Shown: piece after piece, positions 34,269 to 48,651 of the stretch
Layout of the letters: every line of letters begins with the position of its first letter
How positions within the stretch are numbered: position 1 is the first letter of the stretch
From: Ulva prolifera
Taxonomy: Eukaryota; Chlorophyta; Ulvophyceae; Ulvales; Ulvaceae
Direction of reading: 5' to 3'
Length of the DNA: 64,000 nucleotides
Assembly (NCBI GenBank): GCA_023078555.1
Contig: CM041202.1
Span: 992,001-1,056,000, forward strand
Notes under the pieces: generated by a model
Databases searched by the model: none
Told to the model about the DNA's origin: nothing
What the model saw: only the letters and a program-made list of their open reading frames with translations
Made by a program: the position numbers and the translations under genes

Positions 34269-37200
34269 CTACCACCAGTAGTTGAACTGCCGGGCCTTGC
34301 GAGTGCGGCCTGTGCGGCTCCCCTTCTTGCCCTCACCCTTGTCATCATCACTCTCATCACTCACATCATACTCCTTCTCCTCAGTCTCATCGCCTACCTC
34401 CGAGTCTTCAGACTCTTCAGACTCATCAGACTCTTCAGACTCGTCAGCCTGATCATCGGTGTCATCACCATCCCCAGCGTCGACATCATCCTCGTCATCT
34501 TCATCGTCCTCATCATCCTCATCGTCCTCATCGGCCTCATCATCCTCATCAGCATCCCCCGGAAGGTCACCCGGCCCACCAGCAGAGCAACAGTTCGCGC
34601 CAGTGACGCACAGCCTGGCCGCCGACTCCTCAACAGTGATGCACGACCCGCTGCAGCACAGCGGCGCTTCGGCCGAGCAGCACGTGTCAACCATGGGTTC
34701 CGGCTCAGGCTCATGCACAGGAATGCAGAGCCCGTGAACGACCTCAAGGCCCTCTGCACATCGTGCCACGTTGGCCTCTGTGCACGGCTTCTGACCGTTC
34801 TTGCCACAGGGGACGCAGATGGGGGCCGAGCCATCCTCTGACTCATCGCAGCGCAGGCTGTGGACGTTGCACGAGTCTCCACCGCAGCACTTCAGGCCCT
34901 CGTCACCGCAGACCTCAGGCTGAGGAATGGGGCGGCAGATGCTGTCGACGGCCTCCAGGCCGGTCTTGCAGGGGCTGACACCGGACTCCGTGCATGCTGG
35001 CTCGTCCTCATCGCCGCAGTCCTTGCATTCTGTGGTGGAGCCGGAGACGACGCAGGCGAGGCTGTGCTTCTTGCACTTGGTGCCGTCGCAGCAGACCTCA
35101 CCAGCGAAGCCGCATGATGGAACCTGGCAGATGCCGTCGACGGCCTCCAGGCCGGTCTTGCAGGGGCTGACACCGGACTCCGTGCATGCTGGCTCGTCCT
35201 CATCGCCGCAGTCCTTGCATTCTGTGGTGGAGCCGGAGACGACGCAGGCGAGGCTGTGTTTCTTGCACTTGGTGCCGTCGCAGCAGACCTCACCGGCAAA
35301 GCCGCATGATGGAACCTGGCAGATGCCGTCGACGGCCTCCAGGCCGGTCTTGCAGGGGCTGACACCGGACTCCGTGCATGCTGGCTCGTCCTCATCGCCG
35401 CAGTCCTTGCATTCTGTGGTGGAGCCGGAGACGACGCAGGCGAGGCTGTGCTTCTTGCACTTGGTGCCGTCGCAGCAGACCTCACCGGCAAAGCCGCATG
35501 ATGGAACCTGGCAGATGCCGTCGACGGCCTCCAGGCCGGTCTTGCAGGGGCTGACACCGGACTCCGTGCATGCTGGCTCGTCCTCATCGCCGCAGTCCTT
35601 GCATTCTGTGGTGGAGCCGGAGACGACGCAGGCGAGGCTGTGTTTCTTGCACTTGGTGCCGTCGCAGCAGACCTCACCGGCAAAGCCGCATGATGGAACT
35701 TGGCAGATGCCGTCGACGGCCTCCAGGCCGGTCTTGCAGGGGCTGACACCGGACTCCGTGCATGCTGGCTCGTCCTCATCGCCGCAGTCCTTGCATTCTG
35801 TGGTGGAGCCGGAGACGACGCAGGCGAGGCTGTGTTTCTTGCACTTGGTGCCGTCGCAGCAGACCTCACCGGCAAAGCCGCATGATGGAACCTGGCAGAT
35901 GCCGTCGACGGCCTCCAGGCCGGTCTTGCAGGGGCTGACACCGGACTCCGTGCATGCTGGCTCGTCCTCATCGCCGCAGTCCTTGCATTCTGTGGTGGAG
36001 CCGGAGACGACGCAGGCGAGGCTGTGCTTCTTGCACTTGGTGCCGTCGCAGCAGACCTCACCGGCAAAGCCGCATGATGGAACCTGGCAGATGCCGTCGA
36101 CGGCCTCCAGGCCGGTCTTGCAGGGGCTGACACCGGACTCCGTGCATGCTGGCTCGTCCTCATCGCCGCAGTCCTTGCATTCTGTGGTGGAGCCGGAGAC
36201 GACGCAGGCGAGGCTGTGTTTCTTGCACTTGGTGCCGTCGCAGCAGACCTCACCGGCAAAGCCGCATGATGGAACTTGGCAGATGCCGTCGACGGCCTCC
36301 AGGCCGGTCTTGCAGGGGCTGACACCGGACTCCGTGCATGCTGGCTCGTCCTCATCGCCGCAGTCCTTGCATTCTGTGGTGGAGCCGGAGACGACGCAGG
36401 CGAGGCTGTGTTTCTTGCACTTGGTGCCGTCGCAGCAGACCTCACCGGCAAAGCCGCATGATGGAACTTGGCAGATGCCGTCGACGGCCTCCAGGCCGGT
36501 CTTGCAGGGGCTGACACCGGACTCCGTGCATGCTGGCTCGTCCTCATCGCCGCAGTCCTTGCATTCTGTGGTGGAGCCGGAGACGACGCAGGCGAGGCTG
36601 TGCTTCTTGCACTTGGTGCCGTCGCAGCAGACCTCACCAGCGAAGCCGCATGATGGAACCTGGCAGATGCCGTCGACGGCCTCCAGGCCGGTCTTGCAGG
36701 GGCTGACACCGGACTCCGTGCATGCTGGCTCGTCCTCATCGCCGCAGTCCTTGCATTCTGTGGTGGAGCCGGAGACGACGCAGGCGAGGCTGTGTTTCTT
36801 GCACTTGGTGCCGTCGCAGCAGACCTCACCGGCAAAGCCGCATGATGGAACCTGGCAGATGCCGTCGACGGCCTCCAGGCCGGTCTTGCAGGGGCTGACA
36901 CCGGACTCCGTGCATGCTGGCTCGTCCTCATCGCCGCAGTCCTTGCATTCTGTGGTGGAGCCGGAGACGACGCAGGCGAGGCTGTGTTTCTTGCACTTGG
37001 TGCCGTCGCAGCAGACCTCACCGGCAAAGCCGCATGATGGAACCTGGCAGATGCCGTCGACGGCCTCCAGGCCGGTCTTGCAGGGGCTGACACCGGACTC
37101 CGTGCATGCTGGCTCGTCCTCATCGCCGCAGTCCTTGCATTCTGTGGTGGAGCCGGAGACGACGCAGGCGAGGCTGTGCTTCTTGCACTTGGTGCCGTCG

Positions 37201-39046
37201 CAGCAGACCTCACCGGCAAAGCCGCATGATGGAACCTGGCAGATGCCGTCGACGGCCTCCAGGCCGGTCTTGCAGGGGCTGACACCGGACTCCGTGCATG
37301 CTGGCTCGTCCTCATCGCCGCAGTCCTTGCATTCTGTGGTGGAGCCGGAGACGACGCAGGCGAGGCTGTGTTTCTTGCACTTGGTGCCGTCGCAGCAGAC
37401 CTCACCGGCAAAGCCGCATGATGGAACTTGGCAGATGCCGTCGACGGCCTCCAGGCCGGTCTTGCAGGGGCTGACACCGGACTCCGTGCATGCTGGCTCG
37501 TCCTCATCGCCGCAGTCCTTGCATTCTGTGGTGGAGCCGGAGACGACGCAGGCGAGGCTGTGGTTCTTGCACTTGGTGCCGTCGCAGCAGACCTCACCGG
37601 CAAAGCCGCATGATGGAACCTGGCAGATGCCGTCGACGGCCTCCAGGCCGGTCTTGCAGGGGCTGACACCGGACTCCGTGCATGCTGGCTCGTCCTCATC
37701 GCCGCAGTCCTTGCATTCTGTGGTGGAGCCGGAGACGACGCAGGCGAGGCTGTGCTTCTTGCACTTGGTGCCGTCGCAGCAGACCTCCCCGGCAAAGCCG
37801 CAGGATGGGATGGGCCGGCACAGCCCGTCCGAGACCTCGAAGCCAGAGATGCACGGCGCGACTCCGTTTTCCGTGCAAGGCAGCTGTTCGTAATCACCAC
37901 AAGGCACGCAGACATTCCCCATGCATGTGAGGCCGTGGCTGTTGCACTGCTGGCCCTCGCAACAGGATTTGCCCTCGTCGCCGCACAGGGGCGGCACCGG
38001 GACGGGGTGCCGAGGCTCAACGCAGAATCCGGCGGCATCAGCCTCGAGGCCAGTTGCGCAGGGGGTGACGCCAGCATCGGTGCAGGTCGGCTCGCCGATG
38101 GCACCGCAGGGGCCTGGGACGCTGGTCTCTGGGACACAGAACTTGTCGACGTTCACGACGAGACCAGGCTCACAGATGTCACCTGTAGCACAGCACTTGC
38201 GGAGTCATCACTGTGTTGGCTGCAGGCTGCATGAAGATGGCTCCCTGCACTGTGGCAGGCCTTGGTCGCGATCGGTGCATGATACACCAAACCTCATGCC
38301 AAGAGCTCGAGGTTCTGTGACAAGTTCTGCTACAGAACCTCATGTCCGAACCCTATACAGCCTTGGGCCTGGTACGGACCCGTGTGACCAGTGTGGATTT
38401 CTAACAATGAAAGCATTTAGACGTTAACAGTAACGATGCAGATACCATATCCAGTGACTTGCAGTGGCATTGGGGAATCGGGCGCAATCACATAGAACAA
38501 GTCCGAGTGTCCACGGCAATTGGCTACATCACAAAATTACAAATGTTGCTACTAGCAGGTAAACGCTGCTGTACAGTGCTTTGCTGTCACAGCTATGCAA
38601 AGCAGCGCTGGCACCGCAACACACATATCACAGCAAGGTATAGCTTGTACGTGTGGCCAGGACAGAAGCAGTCTCAGGTGTTTCATGCAGGACGGCCTGT
38701 ATGTGGCATTCCAGTGATGTAACATTTTGTGTGGCAGGACTGCGACATTGTATTACACAAGAGATTTAGATTTGGAGCGAGTTATGCGGAGGCAGAACCG
38801 GAGCACACCGTTCGGGCCGCAGGCGGGCTTGCCGTCCTTGCCGCATGGCATGCATTTGCCCTCCCAGCACGCCAGCTTTGCAGAGATGCAGTCGCCGGTG
38901 TTGGGGTCGTTGGCAGGGATGTTGCAGCAGCGGCCATTCTTGAAGCCGCATAAGCCCCGGAAGTAGCCTCCGCCCGCGGATGCGCCGGGGGTGAGCAGCA
39001 GCAACGCTGCTACTGTTTGGAACATCTGCAGCACAATCTGCGCCAT
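34269..39046 (-). CDS. Secreted Cys-rich protein with fifteen 64-residue repeats (two exons)
   Basis: Exon 1 is 39046-38809 and exon 2 is 38182-34269. The 626-bp intron has a GTGTGC donor and a TACAG acceptor, and its phase joins to give 1383 residues. The signal peptide is MAQIVLQMFQTVAALLLLTPGASA. The exon 1 module is CG...GRCC...DC...LACWEGKCMPCGKDGKPACG, the same layout as the paralogue at 21430-24101, split at the same codon phase. Exon 2 starts CEPGLVVNVDKFCVP and has two divergent units. Fifteen almost identical units follow at residues about 206-1165 (CGFAGEVCCDGTKCKKHSL / CGDEDEPACTESGVSPCKTG), then one CC.....CC...C...C.....CC module. A long Asp/Glu/Ser tail and a basic end, QFNYWW, complete it. 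Disulfide-rich surface or matrix protein is inference; I recognise no named family. A MITE lies in the intron. Confidence 0.8.
34928..37807 (-). repeat. 192-bp tandem repeat, 15 units
   Basis: The unit length is exactly 192 bp (64 codons) and the copies are nearly identical. Three variable sites (the Lys/Leu junction C or T, CCAGCGAAG or CCGGCAAAG, AACCTGG or AACTTGG) tag the units. Because 192 is divisible by three and the unit lacks stops in several frames, long antisense ORFs appear across it that are not genes. Confidence 0.97.
38462..38520 (-). mobile_element. hAT-like MITE, copy 4 (partial), in an intron
   Basis: CAGTGGCATTGGGGAATCGG then GCAATCACATAGAACAAGTCCGAG matches the first half of the MITE family in the reverse orientation. 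The far end is not recognisable. It lies within the intron of the Cys-rich gene. Confidence 0.6.
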
Positions 39047-39126
39047 GATACGGTGTGATACGGTGTGATTTGGAATACAGGGTGATATCAGTGTGATATA
39101 GTGTGATCGGGCGTGATACAGTGAGA
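39047..39126 (-). promoter_or_regulatory. Iterated TATCAC leader of the Cys-rich gene
   Basis: Immediately upstream of the ATG, the minus strand repeats TATCAC or ATCACAC about eight times (plus-strand GTGATA / GTGTGAT), including ACTATATCAC. It could be a core-promoter or leader repeat. Function is inferred only from position. Confidence 0.3.
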
Positions 39127-40936
39127 CCACTTGGGTTTGTTTGGCACATCCGATTGCGGCATCAATTGCAACATGCGTGGCGAATCAAAGGAAGCAGCCG
39201 AAACTCCGCCAGCGGTATACCACAGCACATCAATAGAAAAGGCACTGACGTAGAAGCAATAACTGAAACGGCACCGCTGATGCTGTCGGTGAGCCTCGGC
39301 ATGATCTGGCCACAGGCAAGATACAGGAAGACAGATCTGCAATGGAATTTCAGTTCTATCCAGAGACGAGGTTCATGCAGAAGAAATTTGAGGTTGGACT
39401 GTGCAGACGTTGGTGTGTCAGAGGACCACAGGGGAGAGTTCAAGGTCCTTCAGCTATGCACTGATCAAGGCTTTCAGTGTGCTATAGCTATTGGGTGCGT
39501 GTGGCATGGTGGTGCCAGATGGCACCGACACAACACGTTTGCACCCAATTGCACTCTGAAAAATTCGGTGTCTCCGACATGATGCACCAGCAGCAGCAGT
39601 GTCTAGCAAGTGAAATCGACATGACTGGCAGATGCTAATTTAGCATGATGGAGCACTACACGAAGAACAACAGCCTCGCAAGCAGGGCGGTGGGACAACT
39701 GTGGGCAGCTGGAACCGGGACACGCGTCCTCAGGACTGGTTTGATACAATTCAAATGGTTCGAGGCTGCAACGGCACGGCGGGGCGTGTTCCGTCACCAG
39801 AGTGATGCGCTGCGGACGTGCTGGCAAGCGGGAAGCGCATACGCACGGGCGCAAGATCGCAGCATAGGTGACGTGTGAGCACGGACTTGCTGGGCAGGTA
39901 TCGTGTGGATATACGAGTTACTGCGCTCGATGGAATACCGGGTCGCAGAACATACGGTGTTTGTAGAGAAGACAAGCACGACGTGCTGAAGAGCTCTGCC
40001 CTGCTGCAGAAGAAACACCTGGTGCAGCCGAATACCGCACAGGATATTCTTTCGAATCAGCGTTCACTAACAAAGCAGCCACAGTGCAGTAGCCACAGCA
40101 GCCACAGTGCAGCAGCCCTCGGCGCTGTGAGCTCTGCGCTGTGCATGCGCATGCGTCTCAAAGAAGCAGCTTCGCTGTACAGCTCCCGCCTCGTGCAAGG
40201 CATCCGCGTGATCAGAACAAGTATGGTACAGGTTGGCTACGATGACGTAGGTGCCATTCATGTCGTGTGGATGTTGCCGACGTGACATCCTGGGAGCTTG
40301 AGTTTGTGATACTGTGCGCTGTAGACGTGCGGCGAGCTGCACCTGGCCGCGGGTGTTCACTTGCCCTGCCTGATGCGGATAGAAACCCTTCAAACACTGT
40401 CCTCTACATCGCTCAGGTTTGCGCTACACGCTCTTTTAGCGTTCCTACGTACAGGTATGTGCACACAGAGCGAGACCAGGCGACGTTCAGGCTCTGGTTA
40501 GGTCGCGAAAGCAGCGCTGATGCTGGCAATGGCACCAAATAACCCACAAACAGGAATGCAGACGTGTAGGAGGGGGAATATGTGTGAGGCGTGTTTTGGA
40601 CAGGACGCCACAAGTCCGAACTCGAGCGGCCACACCTCTATCAACACAGGGCAGGTAGGCTGCACAATAGGCACACCTTGCTTTCCAATGAAAGAGCTCA
40701 CGAAAGATTCTTGTACAATGGGCATCTGGTGCCGGGTCATACTGTCCAACAGAATATACATTGCCCGTCGAACTGTGATGTCGTGCTCGAGCCCTCTTGC
40801 GCTCAATGGTGCCTGGATGTTACAGCACATTCACCACAAAATTCGAGAGAAAGGATGAGTAGTGAGCTGATGACATATGTACGCATGCGCGGAACACCGT
40901 GCATACGTGCGTCCTGGTAACATGTGCGTTCAGCGC
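39127..40936. other. No gene seen
   Basis: No supported gene. Short open frames such as 39103-39582 and 40520-40858 have no recognisable motif. Confidence 0.4.
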
Positions 40937-40944
40937 ATGGTTAG

Positions 40945-42085
40945 TAGGGCTGTAAATTTAACTTTACCCCCATTTTAACGTACTTTAAAATGCTATTTTA
41001 CTTTACAATTTTAACGTTAAAACGATTTCGAGGCTTTAAAGGGGTCATTTTACTTTTATTTTACTTTCACGCATTTTAACTTTAAGGGTGCTTTAAAACC
41101 AAAGTTGAAGCCAAAAAGGGCTGTATTCTGATGGCTTTGACCGACCTCATAGGACAAGATATCACTAACAAAGCACGGTGGTCATGATATAAGTCGCAGC
41201 ACACCTGTTGCTGGCTCCTAGTACTTAAATCTGTGTCGCTATGCGCTTGCTCATGCTGTGGGAGTCAGTTTCCGTAGCCCGTGTGCACCTGTCATTGATT
41301 TGGCAGTGAGCAAATTCCACACATGGCACAAGACAGACGTCCTGCTGAACCTCTGCAAGAGACTGACAGTTCCGATCAGGCAAACCTGGCTGATTCGGCA
41401 GATGTAGGTGGCTCCAATCTGCGCAGAAAGCCAGCTGCGACTGATGTTGTGTCTCGTGGTGTTGCTGAAAAGTTTGCCGAGCTCGAGAGAGGCTGCCATT
41501 GAAATGATGTCTGCGAAGCGCTGCTGTGCAACTGTGGAGAGGCTGTGGAATATATTTCTAGACAACTCGACCTCCAGGAGAAGGTCAATGAAAAACAGTA
41601 CGCTGGCAACGACATAGTGCACCAAAATCAACCTCCATCACCTAGGCGATAATGATGCAGCTGTGGACGAAATTCGATGTTTTGAACATCTGCTTGGTTT
41701 TGTTGATGAAGTGTATGAGGAAGACTCTTCTGGATCTGGTGTGCCAGAACGAGGGTGCAGTAGCATGTGGCCTGCAGTCTGACAGCCTAGGAGCATCTCC
41801 ATCGTCGTCAAGTTGCTCAGGAGACGCAGATAATTGATAGGCGGTGCAATAGGTGTATCTAGGTGGCTGTGGACGTGTTTGTGCCGTGTTTGTGCCGTGT
41901 TTGTGCCGTGCCATTGGCCGAAACTGCCTCCTCCACATGTTTAACAGTTTTACAGGTAAAGCAGGAAAACACTAGTTTAAAACACGTTTAAAGTAAAGAT
42001 TTTTTAGCCTATTTTACTTTTATTTTACTTTAGCTTTGTTAATTAACGTTAAATCGTGCCCCCAGATGTTAAATTTACAGCCCTA
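40945..42085. mobile_element. hAT-family DNA transposon, 1.14 kb, non-autonomous or decayed
   Basis: The terminal inverted repeat TAGGGCTGTAAATTTAAC opens the element and its inverse closes it. A perfect 8-bp target duplication, ATGGTTAG, lies at 40937-40944 and 42086-42093. Both ends carry AT-rich sub-terminal repeats built from TTTTACTTT. Eight-base duplications and TAGGG termini fit hAT. The interior has short open frames (for example 41251-41631, minus) but no recognisable transposase catalytic or dimerisation domain. It is probably a deletion derivative that depended on another copy. Confidence 0.9.
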
Positions 42086-42093
42086 ATGGTTAG

Positions 42094-44311
<2,218 letters not shown>

Positions 44312-45721
44312 TAGTTGGGCACGGAGACCTGTTCCATTGACTTCAGCAGCGCCTCCCTCTCCTCCAAGCACGCTGTGTCAAGCACCATCAGGTGGTACTG
44401 CACCCTCGCACGATCTAACATCTCCCAGTGGCCGAGGTCGTACAGAATTGGGGCCAAGCCGAGAACGATGAGGAGTGCAATACCAGCATGAAGGCCATCA
44501 TTCCGGTGTGCTTTGAGCATACGCTGCTCTCCAGTCTCAGACTGCAAGGCAAAAGAAACTATGCACACAGTCCTGAAAAGACAGCGAGCCCCACCCACAC
44601 CAGTGTGAAATTCCACGCGAGCTGAGATCGCCAGCGCCGCTTTGCTTCTTTCACCTGCTGCTGCGTAAGAGGCTCACCAGAGGGCCAGTGGGTGGCATCT
44701 AGATATGGCTTCAGCAAGGGCGCCACCGCCGCCGAGCCAGGGGGGTGCCAGGCCCGGGCAGCGCAGCACTACCTCCAAACCTGTGGAAACGTCGGGGTCA
44801 ACCTTGGCACAGGTCCAGTGGCACCACTGCTGTACATCATGATGCCGCCGCTCTTACTCGGCAGAATCAGCTGGTCGCCGCAGGACATCATGCGATGCTC
44901 TCGTACGAAATCCGCTGGCAGATCCTCCTCCGCAGCTCAGCTGAGGCTGCTCTGCACAGGCCGTGTTTGGTGGACTTCTGACTGTTGTGTTATAATCAGA
45001 GGGGTGTCTATGTGCAGCGCTGGTTCAGATCAGCTGCAGCTGCAGAGTATACGGGCGCATATGCGTAGTATCTCAGAGACATGAGGCCCTAAGAGGTGTA
45101 GTAGCTAGTCCTTGAGCATCAATCGGCATCTCCTGTTCCAAGCTGCCCAGGCTTGAGTGGCCTGAAGCATCGTGGCATAGATCAGGTTATGGCATCAATG
45201 GTGAATCAATGTAAGCACTTGTCACTACCAAAGGCGTGGCACCGAAGGATGCCGGTGAGCATGGGGCATTCAACCATGATCTGTGCAGCACTGACACTTT
45301 ACGGGCGCTGCTCCAAATGTGTACATGCATGACCTCCTCCACCTGATGTGTCATCCAGTGGGTGGATTTCCGGACGGCAGCCCAAAATGCAGCGATGCAA
45401 GCATCCACTGCTATTGCAATGATCTCTGTTCTTATTCCGTGGTCTCGCCACATAGTCCCCGGTCGATGCATGCATGAGTGTCTGGCATGCATGGAAAGTA
45501 TGGCAACATTGCAGCGTGATACACATTCCATCAGCTTAACGTCAGACGGCAGCATGCGTGCATTGGATTTTCGCAGCCCAGGACGGCGTGCACGGGCGGC
45601 AGCACCGGCCCCAATTCGCGGCTTGAGGGCCAACACCCAGAACTATAGGGGCAGTACTGCAAACGGCCCCACGGCAGCATTCAGTACCTTGTGTATGTGT
45701 ATATCCATGATTACATATGTG

Positions 45722-45785
45722 TTGCAAGGACAACGCGAGCGAGGCAGGTGGCACCGCAGGCAACGACCAGGGGAACCGCACACAC
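45722..45785 (-). mobile_element. Old LINE-C tail fragment
   Basis: Plus-strand TTGCAAGGACAACGCGAGCG, then AGGCAGGTGGCACCGCAGGC, is the diverged reverse complement of the LINE-C terminus. A similar fragment lies at the matching place in tandem unit 2 (51964). Confidence 0.6.
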
Positions 45786-46039
45786 ACGCAATCTGCAACA
45801 CGCAGCATATAACAACATGCCTATGCCATCAATACCTTGTGAGAGTATGTACTAGTACTATAACCCTTTATAATTCATGAATTTGCAACACTTGGGCACA
45901 TCCGGCCGGATAGTAATCCAGGTACTTTCGGCTTCGGAGAAAAATACATTCGCTTGTTTTTGGTGTGATTGTGCGAGGCACAAGCAGCGCCTGTGTCCTG
46001 CTCAGGTTGGGGGCACACCTACGCACCTTCTGTACATGT

Positions 46040-46112
46040 GTTAAAAGGACAAAGCAAGCAAGGCAGCTGCAGAAAGCACCGCGAGCAACAACCAGGGGAA
46101 TCGCAACCAGCC
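46040..46112 (-). mobile_element. LINE-C tail fragment
   Basis: Plus-strand TTAAAAGGACAAAGCAAGCA, then AAGCACCGCGAGCAACAACC. Possible diverged duplication TTCTGTRCAT on both sides. Confidence 0.65.
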
Positions 46113-47698
46113 ACACCTTCGAATTCTGTGCATCACCTGAGAAGCGCGGCTGTCCCCATCATGATGCGGCAGCCCCAGCAGCGGCTCCGGCCCACCGATC
46201 TCAAGGCCTCGACAGCACATTGCCGTTGTAGTCCTGAAGTGAGCAGGTCAGGCTTCAATGAAGGCCACCTCGGCATCCGAAACCACGGTCTAGATGTCTG
46301 CCGTGCGCTGCGGTGCAGATGATAGCATCTCCCGCCAGCAGCCAGATCCGTACGACATATACAATTTTTCCATTACTATATTGTTTGATGCGCTGTGTTT
46401 GCAGGGAAAGGCTCGCCATCGCCAGGGGCTTCAGACTTGACACCAAGAACGTCAGTTGCGACGGGCTACGTCAACCACGCGCGTACTGAGCTTGCGACCA
46501 CATCGTACACGCGGAGTACATCACTTTGAAGAACACGCGCACAAGTTGTTGCGCGAAAGCAGCTCATGGAGGCTGATACCTCGAACTCAGACGTGTATCC
46601 AGAAGCTCTTGCTAGTTCGCGTGTCAGCCGTGTGCGAGTTGACCTTTCAGCAACTGTATCTGTATGGTTGACAGAGCTCGGCTGCCGAAGCGCGGGCAAC
46701 ACCTGCCCCAAGTCGATCTGTGACCAGTTTTCACAAACAACACACACCTCTGGCCACTGGGAGCGTTAGCCACTTTCGTCTACCGCATCGCGTGTGCGTA
46801 AAGTACCCAGGTGCGTACACATTGAGCCCGATAGTATCTTTTGAATCAGTACAATCTCGTCCTTTAGACAGAGCTTGCTCGGTGGCACGCGTAAGCGTGT
46901 AAGCCATTATGGCATTAGGGCCGAGGCATGTGCAGCTAGGGACATCTCTGCTTTGGTGTCACTGCTACATATTCATGCAGATCTCACCATGTAGAAATCC
47001 TAACTGAGGGGAGCATAGGTCTGCTAGGCTGTTGTGTCGTCCGGATCTCGGCAGGCATTTGTATCCCACCTCCGCGATCGACAACAGCACTGCTTGACAA
47101 ACTGGTGCCACTATGGTACGTTGCGGTACATGATACACGAATTTGAATCGTGGCAACGGGTATGCGTTCCTCTGCTCGCACATGCTGCTGCGCATGTCCG
47201 CTCACGTCGCACAGCTCAAATCAGCGCGCCATGGGTTTCATTGCAACCTGGGGCGCAATCAGGACAAGTACAGCTATCAGGTCAAGTTGACCATAGGCTG
47301 ATGAGCTGTGCTTGACGCCATCAGAGTGCATTGTTTTCCATGTGTGTGTCCGTGTATTCTGTCTGCATTATGCTGTACCCATGGCAATCGCTGCTTGAAG
47401 CTTGGCCTCCTAGCCCTGCCTGTCAGTCAGCCACTCGCTGCATGGGCAGCGTATGTCAGAGGCAGGCAGCACCGCCCTACAGCGCTAGGTGGGCTCTGCC
47501 TATTGCAGCTTCAAAGACGCTGGCTGCCGTAGAGCATAGGTACAAGTCATGCTTTCCAAACAAGTCTGAGGCAACAATTGCGAGTCTGCCTAGTACAGCT
47601 CCGACCTCGCATGCATGTCCCTGCAGCATGAGCCAACGCGTTCGATGCCTCCATTGAGTAGGCTGTTGGGGCTGCTGGACCACTGAAATTGTACAGGG

Positions 47699-47820
47699 CA
47701 GTGTTCGGTCGTCAGGCCCGATCACATAGAACAAGTCCGCTTTCTCAGGTATAATTTCCAAATGGAAGCCCCAACAATGCTACATATGCCATATGGTGAC
47801 CATATGGTGACCCAACACTG
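47699..47820 (-). mobile_element. hAT-like MITE, copy 5
   Basis: 122 bp from CAGTGTTCGGTCGTC to GACCCAACACTG. The flanking 8-mers GTACAGGG (47691-47698) and GTACATGG (47821-47828) match at 7 of 8 positions. The ATCACATAGAACAAGTCCG block is shared with copy 4. Confidence 0.82.
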
Positions 47821-48470
47821 GTACATGGGCAACCCCGCTGTGCCTCGCACTGCACTAGATACCCCTGCAAGGCGCAGTCGGAGGCTTTTCATAGCAGCGG
47901 CGTGATAAGTGATGCTGAGCATTCTGTATCTGCTTCACTAAGGCAAAGTTTGAAAATCAGACAGCACTGTACAGCAACACATCCCCAGAAATCCACATCA
48001 CCCATGCCCATTGATGCAGAAAGATCTTACACCCCGCAGCCACTCTGGCGCACCGGGCGGCGCACAGCATCACCCCCATGCAGACCACTCGTGCCTTCCA
48101 TACACATGCACACATGCTCACCGACATGCACGCGGGCCGTGCTCATCGGTGACAACCAGGAATTGCGTTGGTACCTGGTCACGGGGTCTCGGCCGGTCCG
48201 GTGGGGTTTGCGGAGATGCTGCAGCAGTGTGGCTTGGGTGCATTCGGGTGCAGGTGGGCGTGTGCGTGCGGGCGTGGTGCTGCGGATGCAGGAGTGCGGC
48301 GGTTCTAGCTTGCGTGGGTGGAGGTGGACCGCAGTTTCTGCGTGGTGGTCTGAAGCTGTATGGGTTGGCCGCGGTGGCTTGCGTGGGCGGTGGTCCGAGT
48401 TGTGTCGTGCGCACGGCCCTGTGGCCACGCTAATGGCAGCCATCCGACCTGAGCGGCGGGTGGGAATCGC

Positions 48471-48471
<1 letters not shown>

Positions 48472-48505
<34 letters not shown>
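48472..48505. repeat. Poly-C run of 34 bases
   Basis: An uninterrupted C tract followed by AACTCCTCCC. It can form i-motif or, on the other strand, G-quadruplex structure. The length is liable to sequencing error. Confidence 0.95.
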
Positions 48506-48507
<2 letters not shown>

Positions 48508-48549
48508 CTCCTCCCACGATCCCCCTCTTCTCACAGTCACGCAGTGTCA

Positions 48550-48651
48550 CACTGTCGGGTCATCGCGCCCGATGCCATAGAACAATTCAGAATTTGCAGG
48601 TCTAATTTCTGGGTGGCAGCCCCAGAAATGCTGCAAAGCAACCCAACACTG
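48550..48651 (-). mobile_element. hAT-like MITE, copy 6
   Basis: 102 bp and almost exactly the reverse complement of copy 1 throughout, from CACTGTCGGGTCATCG to ACCCAACACTG. The target duplication is not clear (5 of 8). Confidence 0.82.

Noticed and set aside
34892-38137. Antisense 988-codon ORF (34927-37893, +) and a second minus-frame 1081-codon ORF
   Set aside because: The 192-bp unit is a multiple of three and lacks stops in these frames, so repetition alone makes them long. They have no signal peptide or cysteine pattern.
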